From an uncultured bacterium (lineage in GTDB: Bacteria > Auribacterota > Tritonobacteria > UBA1439): 15,127 nt of DNA. The stretch covers positions 1-15,127 of the forward strand of contig CALLYX010000269.1 of assembly GCA_937858775.1 (NCBI GenBank). Direction: 5' to 3'. The notes beneath the pieces are model-generated. The model made no database searches, had not been told where the DNA came from, and saw nothing but the letters and a program-made list of their open reading frames with translations. Below are positions 1-4,970 of the stretch, piece after piece. A program made the translations under genes and the position numbers. The stretch's first letter is position 1; each line of letters opens with the position of its first letter.

Positions 1-30
1 TGCTAGAAGATATCGCGGCCCGGCCCCAAA

Positions 31-1383
31 TCACCGATGCCTGGCGGCGAGCCGGTTGAAGAAATAGACGATGACCGGCAGGGAGACGGCGAACGTGCAC
101 AGGTCGGCCAGCGGCTGGGCTATCTGCACCCCGAGGAATCCGATCCCCCGCGGCAGAAGCAGGATCAGCGGCAGGAAAAACGTGCCCTGACGCGCCGTCG
201 AAAGAAGCGTGGCCGTCCACGATTTTCCGATGGATTGGAAGGTCATGTTGCACATGACCCCCAGCGGGACCAGCGGCATGACAAGCGCCTGCGCGCGGAT
301 CGCCAGGGCGCCGATGGCGACCACCGCCTCGTCGTCGCTGATAAAGAGCGCCATCAGCGCGGGGGCCAGCGCGAATCCGGCCACGGCGCAAAGCGTCATC
401 ACGGCGGAGGAGATCTTCAATGTGTGGATGAATGCCGCCCTTACACGGGCGATTTTGAGGGCGCCGAAGTTGTAGCCGGCGACGGGCTGAAAGCCCTGCC
501 CGATGCCGATGACGATGACGTAGACGAACATGAACAGCTTGCCGACGATCGTCATGCCGGCGACGGCGGCGTCTCCATAGGCGGAGGCGGTGACGTTGAG
601 CGTGACGGAGGCGAGGCCGGCCAGGCCCTGCCTGCAAAACGACGGCAGGCCGTTGTTGAGGATCTGGAGGTAGACGCCGGGGCTGAGCGACACGTTGCGC
701 GGCGAAAGGGGGCTTATCGTCCGCCCGCGCAGAAAGGCCGACAGCAGGATAGAAAAACTGACGCATTGGCTGAGCGCCGTCGCCATCGCGGCGCCGGCGA
801 TGCCCATGCCGAGGGAGAAGATGAAGACGGGATCCAGGGCGCAGTTGAGCACCCCCCCGGCCATCAGCCCGACCATCGCCAGGCGCGCCTTCCCCTCCGC
901 CCGCAATACATTGTTGAGGACGAAGGAGGCGCACATCACCGGGGCCGCCAACAGGATATACCGCGCGTAGGCGGACGCGTGGGGCAGGATCGTCTCCGTG
1001 GCCCCGAGCGCCCGCATCAGGCCGTCGAGGAGGAGCGTGCCGCAGACCGTCAGCGCCGAACCGCATACGATCGCGGCGAGAAGGGCGCTCGAGGCGAAAC
1101 GGCCGGCCCGCAGCGGTTGGTGGGCGCCGAGCAGGCGCGATATGCAACTCCCGGCGCCCATGCCGATGGTAAACCCGATCGCCTGTATGATCGCCATCAG
1201 GGAGAGGACGATGCCGACCGCGGCGGCCGCGCTGGTGCCCAGCTTGGCGACGAAGAAGGTGTCGGCCATGTTATAGACCGCCGACACCAGCATGCTGATC
1301 ACGGTCGGGATCGCCAGCGATACCACGAGACGGCCGACGGGTTCGCTGGTCATCCGCTGGTATTCTGAAACGCCCGCTTCCAT
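31..1383 (-). CDS. MATE-family multidrug/Na+ (or H+) antiporter
   Basis: About 450 residues, the usual MATE size, almost entirely hydrophobic with roughly twelve membrane segments in two halves. It should export cationic drugs or metabolites across the inner membrane in exchange for Na+ or H+; the substrate cannot be read from the sequence. The N-terminus matches the family pattern of a short polar lead, then TSEPVGRLVVSLAIPTVISM and a YNMADTFFVAKLG stretch, followed by GSCISRLLGA. I start at the ATG at 1383 (MEAGVSEYQRM...), because related MATE proteins have a similar YxxMT-EPxxRL lead. A longer reading from 1467 would overlap rsmA by 41 nt with a non-family extension. An ATG at 1353 is the alternative; neither has a clear Shine-Dalgarno site. 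The gene lies 43 bp after the rsmA stop and is probably the last gene of the operon. Stop TGA at 33-31. Confidence 0.93.
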   Translation of the reverse strand: MEAGVSEYQRMTSEPVGRLVVSLAIPTVISMLVSAVYNMADTFFVAKLGTSAAAAVGIVLSLMAIIQAIGFTIGMGAGSCISRLLGAHQPLRAGRFASSALLAAIVCGSALTVCGTLLLDGLMRALGATETILPHASAYARYILLAAPVMCASFVLNNVLRAEGKARLAMVGLMAGGVLNCALDPVFIFSLGMGIAGAAMATALSQCVSFSILLSAFLRGRTISPLSPRNVSLSPGVYLQILNNGLPSFCRQGLAGLASVTLNVTASAYGDAAVAGMTIVGKLFMFVYVIVIGIGQGFQPVAGYNFGALKIARVRAAFIHTLKISSAVMTLCAVAGFALAPALMALFISDDEAVVAIGALAIRAQALVMPLVPLGVMCNMTFQSIGKSWTATLLSTARQGTFFLPLILLLPRGIGFLGVQIAQPLADLCTFAVSLPVIVYFFNRLAARHR

Positions 1384-1426
1384 TGGAGGGTGAAAGTGTG
1401 CCGCTTTTGAACGGTCCTGGCAACGC

Positions 1427-2338
1427 CTATTTGCGGCTCGAAACGCCGCGGCGCGCCGCGACGGCATCGCGCGGGGGGCCCCATCCCCGGCCGCCGAGCG
1501 CGTCGGCGAGGCGCAGGAAATCCTGGAGGTCGAGGCGCTCGGCGCGCATGGAGGGGTCGACGCCTGCTGCGGCGAGGATTTCGGCTAGGCGCCCCTGCGC
1601 CGGATGGCGCGCCATAGCGCGCCTGAGGATCGAGGAAACCGACTTCCGCTTCTGCGAAAAGAGGAGGCGCACGAGGGAGAGGCAATCCTCCTCCCGCCCG
1701 GGCGGGAAGACGGGGGCCATGGACGGGGTGAAGACCACGACCGAGGATTCGACGGCCGGCCTAGGATAGAATGCCCCGGGCGCGATCGTGAACGCCTCCT
1801 CGACGTCGGCGCGGCAGCGGCAGAGCGCCGTGAACCCGCCGTATCCCCTACCGCCCGGGTGGGCGGTGAGCCTGCGCGCGAGCTCCCTCTGGACGGTGAG
1901 GACCATGCGCGTCCACCGGCGCGAAAAGGCCATGAGCCTGGCGATCAGCGGCCCGCTTATCGAGTATGGTATGTTCGAGACGACCGCAGCGCGACGCCCC
2001 CCATCCTCCAGCCGCTCGAAGATCCCCCCGAGGTCGACTTCGAGCGCGTCCCCGTGGATAAGCTCGAACGACGCGGCGCCGGCATGGCGGCCGCGCAACC
2101 ACCCGGCCAGGCGGTGGTCGCTCTCGACGGCGACCACGCGCCCGGCCGAGGCGAGAAGCGCCCCGGTGAGCGCGCCCAGGCCGGGACCGATCTCCAGGAC
2201 GGCGTCGCGCGGCGTGAGGGCGGCGAGGGCGGCGATCCTCTCGGCGACCTCCCCGCGCACGAGGAACGACTGCCCCCTCTTTTTGCTCGGCGTGACGCCG
2301 AGGGAGGCCAGGGTCGATTTCGTCGGGATCCGGCTCAT
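1427..2338 (-). CDS. rsmA: 16S rRNA (adenine1518-N6/adenine1519-N6)-dimethyltransferase RsmA (KsgA)
   Basis: 303 residues. It transfers four methyl groups from S-adenosylmethionine to two adjacent adenines in the 3'-terminal hairpin of 16S rRNA during 30S maturation. Visible motifs: KKRGQSFL (residues 19-26, the KKxxGQxFL entry motif, with Ser in place of the common His), SAM motif I LEIGPGLGALT (48-58), acidic motif II at E72, GDALE (97-100), the catalytic NIPYSIS (122-128, family NLPYxIS), VQRELARRL followed by HPGGRGYG, FYPRPAVES (190-198), FSQKRKSVSSIL (227-238) and the closing RAERL. The C-terminal ~20 residues after the family core are basic and low-complexity. It sits downstream of pdxA as in E. 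coli, after a 136-bp spacer with a strong hairpin. The ATG is overlapped (ATGA) by a 9-codon upstream reading frame, and its G-rich ribosome site lies in a GGGCCC-type self-complementary stretch. Confidence 0.97.
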   Translation of the reverse strand: MSRIPTKSTLASLGVTPSKKRGQSFLVRGEVAERIAALAALTPRDAVLEIGPGLGALTGALLASAGRVVAVESDHRLAGWLRGRHAGAASFELIHGDALEVDLGGIFERLEDGGRRAAVVSNIPYSISGPLIARLMAFSRRWTRMVLTVQRELARRLTAHPGGRGYGGFTALCRCRADVEEAFTIAPGAFYPRPAVESSVVVFTPSMAPVFPPGREEDCLSLVRLLFSQKRKSVSSILRRAMARHPAQGRLAEILAAAGVDPSMRAERLDLQDFLRLADALGGRGWGPPRDAVAARRGVSSRK

Positions 2339-2364
2339 GGCCCCCCGGGCCCGGCGTCCTTCAT
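2335..2364 (-). other. Possible 9-codon upstream ORF coupled to rsmA
   Basis: An ATG at 2364 opens a short frame reading MKDAGPGGP, ending in a TGA that shares two bases with the rsmA ATG (ATGA junction). A GAGG lies about nine bases upstream of this ATG. The arrangement would allow translational coupling, with a ribosome terminating exactly on the rsmA start. The frame also belongs to a longer out-of-frame shadow of pdxA, so chance is a real possibility. Only the junction geometry supports it. Confidence 0.25.
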
Positions 2365-2409
2365 TGAGAGGAACCTCGTTTCTCGGCGTCCAAGCGGTCC
2401 GGCGCGCCT

Positions 2410-2433
2410 GGAACCCGGCATCGCCCGGGTTCC
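2410..2433. repeat. Perfect 9-bp hairpin between pdxA and rsmA
   Basis: Arms GGAACCCGG (2410-2418) and CCGGGTTCC (2425-2433) enclose a six-base loop. It lies in the 136-bp pdxA-rsmA spacer. Neither strand has a T-tract after it, so it is not a standard intrinsic terminator; it could be a processing or mRNA-stability element or a dispersed repeat. Confidence 0.5.
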
Positions 2434-2474
2434 CCCCGGGCCCCCCTCGGGATGGGGCGGGGAGGGAATGGCGC

Positions 2475-3482
2475 CTAGCGCGCGCGGCCGGCGCACAACC
2501 TCGCGGCGAGCAGCATCGCCTCGGCCATACTGCCGGGATCGGCGATTCCCCTGCCGGCGATGTCGAACGCCGTCCCGTGGTCGGGCGAGGTCTTGACGAT
2601 GGGAAGGCCGAGCGTCACGTTGACCCCCCGGTCGAACGCGAGCATCTTCAGGGGGATCAGGCCCTGGTCGTGGTACATGGCGACGACTATGTCGAAACCG
2701 GCGCGCGAGGCAGGGACGAAAAGAGTGTCCGAGGGAAACGGCCCGCGCGCGTCTATCCCCTCCCGGGCGGCGTCCCGTACGGCCGGGGATATCGCCTCGA
2801 TCTCCTCCCGCCCGAACGCCCCCGCCTCCCCCGCGTGCGGGTTCAGGCCGCAGACGGCGACCCTGGGCCTCCGGACGCCCATCCGGCGCGAGGCCGCGTG
2901 CGCGAGGCGGATCGCGCGCAGGACCGAGCGGCGGGTGACGAGCCGGCTCACGCCGGAGATGGCGACGTGGATCGTCACGAGGACGACGCTCAGGCCCCGC
3001 CCCGTGAGCATCATGGCGTGTTCCCGAGCGCCGGTGAGCCGGGCCAAATAGTCGGTGTGCCCCTGGAAGCGGTACCCGGCGAGGTGGATCGCCTCCTTGC
3101 AGATCGGGGCGGTGACTAAGCCGTCCGCCCGGCCGTCGAGCGCGGCCCTGGCGGCGAAGCGGACGTAAGCCATGGCGGCGGCCCCGTACTCCGCGCGGAC
3201 GACGCCCCAGCGGTGCCGACGGATAGGCTTCCACGGGTTGACGACGGGGACCGCGCCGGCGGCCAGAGGGGGTTGGGCAATGCCCGGCGCCTCCGCGAAC
3301 GTGACGCGGGCGCGGAGGAGGTCCGCGCACTTCCGAAGAACCGATATGTCGCCGACTACTACCGGGCGGCAGGCGCGGCGCACGGCGGGCATCGACGACA
3401 CCCTCACGGCCACCTCCGGCCCTATCCCGCCGGGGTCCCCCATCGTCACCGCAATGACCGGCCCCCTTCTCGCCGCGCGCAT
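2475..3482 (-). CDS. pdxA: 4-hydroxythreonine-4-phosphate dehydrogenase PdxA
   Basis: About 335 residues, full family length. It oxidises 4-phosphohydroxy-L-threonine with NAD+ in the DXP-dependent pathway to pyridoxal 5'-phosphate; cytoplasmic. Signatures: MGDPGGIGPEV at the N-terminus, GHTDYLARLTG, and three metal-binding histidines in the expected contexts: TIHVAIS (H174 when counted from the ATG at 3488), LNPHAG (H218) and MYHDQGL (H273), with 44- and 55-residue spacing close to E. coli's 45 and 55. The C-terminal block GVNVTLGLPIVKTSPDHGTA and AGRGIADPGSM is also intact. Two in-frame ATGs compete, at 3488 and 3482. The GAGGTGAG sequence is only a few bases from the first but well spaced for the second, so I favour 3482. 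That ribosome site overlaps the end of the surA-like gene, whose TGA is at 3492-3490, so translation is probably coupled. Stop TAG at 2477-2475. Confidence 0.97.
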   Translation of the reverse strand: MRAARRGPVIAVTMGDPGGIGPEVAVRVSSMPAVRRACRPVVVGDISVLRKCADLLRARVTFAEAPGIAQPPLAAGAVPVVNPWKPIRRHRWGVVRAEYGAAAMAYVRFAARAALDGRADGLVTAPICKEAIHLAGYRFQGHTDYLARLTGAREHAMMLTGRGLSVVLVTIHVAISGVSRLVTRRSVLRAIRLAHAASRRMGVRRPRVAVCGLNPHAGEAGAFGREEIEAISPAVRDAAREGIDARGPFPSDTLFVPASRAGFDIVVAMYHDQGLIPLKMLAFDRGVNVTLGLPIVKTSPDHGTAFDIAGRGIADPGSMAEAMLLAARLCAGRAR

Positions 3483-3489
3483 GCTCATC

Positions 3490-4542
3490 TCACCTCACCA
3501 TCGAGATATAGGCCTTCCTCCTGAGGCGGGCGAGCCACTCCTCCCGCTTCACCGCGGCCTTCTCCCGGACGAGCTTCTCCTCGATCGACTTGTACACCTC
3601 CGTCAGCGGCTTCACGGCGGCCGGCCTCTTCTCGTGGAGCATCAGGATATGGTAGCCGAGCGTCGACCTGACGATCCCGCTGTGCTCGCCCGGGGCGAGG
3701 GCGAACGCCGCGTCCTCGAGATCCTTGTTCCAATGCCCGCGGCCTATGAACCCCCAGTCGCCGCCCTTCCCGGCGTACGGGCAGCGCGAGTATTTCCCCG
3801 CCAGCTCGGCGAACGGCTCCCCCGCCTCGAGCCGCGAGAGCACCTCCCTGGCGAGCCGCCCCGCCTCGCCCGGCTTCTCCGGGGAATCCTTGATCCAGAT
3901 CTGGCTCACGTGGATCTTCTCGCCCTCCGTGAACTCGGACGGGCGGCCCTCGTAGTACGCCTTGACCTCAGCTGGGGAGACCCCGCACCGCGCCAGCACC
4001 TCCTTTATGTAGATCGCCCGCACAAGCGTCCGCGACTCCTCGCGGGCGCGGTACGACTCCATTGTGAACCCCTGCCGCGCGAGGCTCCTCTGGAACTCCT
4101 CCTCGGTCGGGAACTTGGCCTTCACGCCGGCGATCGACTGCTCGACCTCCTTGGCGAACTCCTCGCCCATCCGCTCCCTGAGCTTGAGCCGCTTCGCCTC
4201 TTGCAGGATGAGCCTCTCCTCGACGAGATGCGTGAGGACGTCGCGCCGGGCCTTCTGCAGCATCGTGAAGAGCTCGGCGCCCGAGTAGATCTGTTCGTAC
4301 TGCTCGAAGACGGGGGCGAGGATTTTCTCGATCTCGGAGTAGGTGATGATCTCGTCGTTGACGACGGCGACGATCTGCTCCTTGATTTCGGCGCGCGCCC
4401 GCTGGGGGGCGGCCGACACGAGCGCGGCGAGGAGCGCGCGGGCGGCGAAGGCGGCCGTCCCGCGGAGGCATCCGGTGGCGGCGCGCGCATGGCGCCCTCG
4501 CCCGTGTCGGGGCGGGCGCGAGGCAGGGGCGGCGGGATTCAC
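3490..4542 (-). CDS. surA: SurA-like periplasmic peptidyl-prolyl cis/trans isomerase (parvulin type)
   Basis: 350 residues. Likely a periplasmic chaperone/prolyl isomerase for outer-membrane proteins. Layout: basic N-terminus, hydrophobic stretch around residues 29-45 and a likely signal-peptidase site after ARA (51), then a SurA_N-type domain opening with IVAVVNDEIITYSEIE (57-72) and helical to about 190. One parvulin domain follows at about 206-307, with HVSQIWIK, AGKYSRCPYAGKGGDWGFIGRG and LGYHILMLHEKRP. There is a single parvulin domain where E. coli SurA has two, and a charged C-terminal tail. The start is a GTG at 4542 with no strong ribosome site, 15 nt after the stop of the small membrane peptide gene; the only other in-frame start lies inside the signal region. 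The neighbourhood surA-pdxA-rsmA is the classical proteobacterial order and supports SurA over PrsA or PpiD. Confidence 0.88.
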   Translation of the reverse strand: MNPAAPASRPPRHGRGRHARAATGCLRGTAAFAARALLAALVSAAPQRARAEIKEQIVAVVNDEIITYSEIEKILAPVFEQYEQIYSGAELFTMLQKARRDVLTHLVEERLILQEAKRLKLRERMGEEFAKEVEQSIAGVKAKFPTEEEFQRSLARQGFTMESYRAREESRTLVRAIYIKEVLARCGVSPAEVKAYYEGRPSEFTEGEKIHVSQIWIKDSPEKPGEAGRLAREVLSRLEAGEPFAELAGKYSRCPYAGKGGDWGFIGRGHWNKDLEDAAFALAPGEHSGIVRSTLGYHILMLHEKRPAAVKPLTEVYKSIEEKLVREKAAVKREEWLARLRRKAYISMVR

Positions 4543-4557
4543 CTGGCGGAACGGCGC

Positions 4558-4641
4558 CTACTTCTTGCCTTGCGAATTCTTGACTATGATCAGAACCAGA
4601 AGGATCAGTGCGAAGACTATTGCAACCGCGTACTGCTGCAT
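4558..4641 (-). CDS. 27-residue single-pass membrane peptide, first gene of the surA-pdxA-rsmA operon
   Basis: ATG at 4641, TAG at 4560-4558. The product starts MQQYAVAIVFALILLVLIIV (residues 1-20) and ends KNSQGKK. It is one continuous hydrophobic helix with a basic tail, so the positive-inside rule predicts N-terminus out and C-terminus in the cytoplasm. A purine run (AAAGGGGGGGG) just upstream can serve as the ribosome site. A good sigma70 promoter ends about 44 nt upstream, and the surA start follows 15 nt after the stop. I do not recognise a family: it does not resemble what I remember of KdpF or CydX. Roles consistent with the context are a small helper of a membrane complex or of secretion, or a translated leader tuning surA expression; both are guesses. 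Promoter, ribosome site and sharp hydrophobic pattern make chance unlikely. Confidence 0.6.
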   Translation of the reverse strand: MQQYAVAIVFALILLVLIIVKNSQGKK

Positions 4642-4662
4642 TGCCCCCCCCTTTCCGGGAAC

Positions 4663-4688
4663 GGCGCAACCGCCCCCCGCTGTGCGCC
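4663..4688 (-). promoter_or_regulatory. 5'-UTR hairpin of the left operon
   Basis: GGCGCA (4663-4668) and TGCGCC (4683-4688) pair as a 6-bp stem around a G-rich 14-base loop, at the predicted 5' end of the operon mRNA. It may protect the transcript end; its function is unproven. Confidence 0.3.
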
Positions 4689-4691
4689 GAT

Positions 4692-4719
4692 ATTATACCG
4701 CGTCGCGGAGGAGGGGCAA
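4692..4719 (-). promoter_or_regulatory. Sigma70-type promoter of the small-peptide/surA/pdxA/rsmA operon
   Basis: On the minus strand, -35 TTGCCC (4719-4714), a 16-bp spacer and a perfect -10 TATAAT (4697-4692). The start site would be near 4685, leaving a leader of about 44 nt before the small peptide ATG. A perfect TATAAT in such GC-rich DNA is unlikely by chance. It is head-to-head with the plus-strand promoter at 4752-4780; the two -35 boxes are 32 bp apart, room for a shared regulator. Confidence 0.75.
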
Positions 4720-4751
4720 AAGCGAAAAGGCGGCATCCGGGGCGGAATGCT

Positions 4752-4780
4752 TTGACATACGCCGAAAAAGCGCGTATATT
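4752..4780 (+). promoter_or_regulatory. Near-consensus sigma70 promoter on the plus strand
   Basis: TTGACA (4752-4757, perfect -35), exactly 17 bp of spacer, then TATATT (4775-4780, 5 of 6 to TATAAT). The start site would be near 4787. No plausible plus-strand protein gene follows: the long open frame there is antisense to the TPR gene. The promoter must therefore drive an RNA from the intergenic segment or an antisense transcript. It is the best promoter match I found in the window. Confidence 0.75.
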
Positions 4781-4786
4781 CGTGTG

Positions 4787-4970
4787 GACGGCCCCTGTCA
4801 TGCTCGTACAGGGCACGGTTTACAGCCCAACAGTCGACCGCGGGAATCCCGGCGCGGGGGGAAGTAATCGGCCGTACGGTCGAACGCGGAACCCCGACAC
4901 GGATACCCACTCTGTACCCGAAGGGCTGTGCAAACGGCCCCGCCCTTACGGCATCGCGGCGGGGGCCGTG
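4787..4970 (+). ncRNA. Candidate structured small RNA (unassigned; 6S-like rod possible)
   Basis: About 180 nt downstream of the strong plus-strand promoter. By hand the ends pair: ACGGCCCC (4788-4795) with GGGGCCGT (4962-4969). Inward pairs follow in order: ATGC 4800-4803 with 4951-4954, CGTA 4805-4808 with 4947-4950, GGGC 4811-4814 with 4937-4940, and GTTTACAGCCC 4818-4828 with 4923-4935 (GC bulge). An apical TCGACCG/CGGTCGA stem (4834-4840 with 4877-4883) completes a rod. Competing folds exist (a CCCTGT/ACAGGG hairpin at 4793-4813 and a 3' hairpin at 4934-4969). Size, rod shape and promoter resemble 6S RNA, but I see no decisive 6S sequence motif. I looked for and did not find SRP RNA, RNase P RNA, tmRNA or tRNA signatures. 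The 3' end is a guess, because no T-tract follows. Confidence 0.45.
4934..4969. terminator. Strong GC hairpin enclosing the TPR stop codon
   Basis: ACGGCCCCGCC (4934-4944) pairs with GGCGGGGGCCGT (4958-4969), 11 bp with one bulged G, and the TPR gene's TAA lies in the loop. On the minus strand it is followed only by a short TTT. It may end or stabilise the 3' end of the Bat mRNA and, read from the plus strand, the candidate small RNA. It lacks the U-tract of a textbook intrinsic terminator. Confidence 0.4.

Noticed and set aside
37..1368. Plus-strand frame of 443 codons opposite the MATE gene
   Set aside because: Charged, compositionally skewed shadow of a well-supported transporter on the other strand.
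1384..1467. Longer N-terminus for the MATE protein
   Set aside because: It would overlap rsmA by 41 nt and add a basic segment not typical of MATE proteins; the ATG at 1383 fits the family lead sequence.
2335..3330. Minus-strand 331-codon frame overlapping pdxA
   Set aside because: Out-of-frame shadow of pdxA, Arg/Gly/Pro-rich; only its last nine codons are discussed, as a possible upstream ORF.
3172..4755. Plus-strand frame of 527 codons across pdxA and surA
   Set aside because: It crosses two confident minus-strand genes and the intergenic promoter region, and has no recognisable motif.
4787..4970. Identity as SRP RNA, tmRNA, RNase P RNA or a tRNA
   Set aside because: None of the conserved cores is present (no GGAAGGAAGCAG-type SRP loop, no tmRNA tag frame, no T-arm closing properly around TTCGA).
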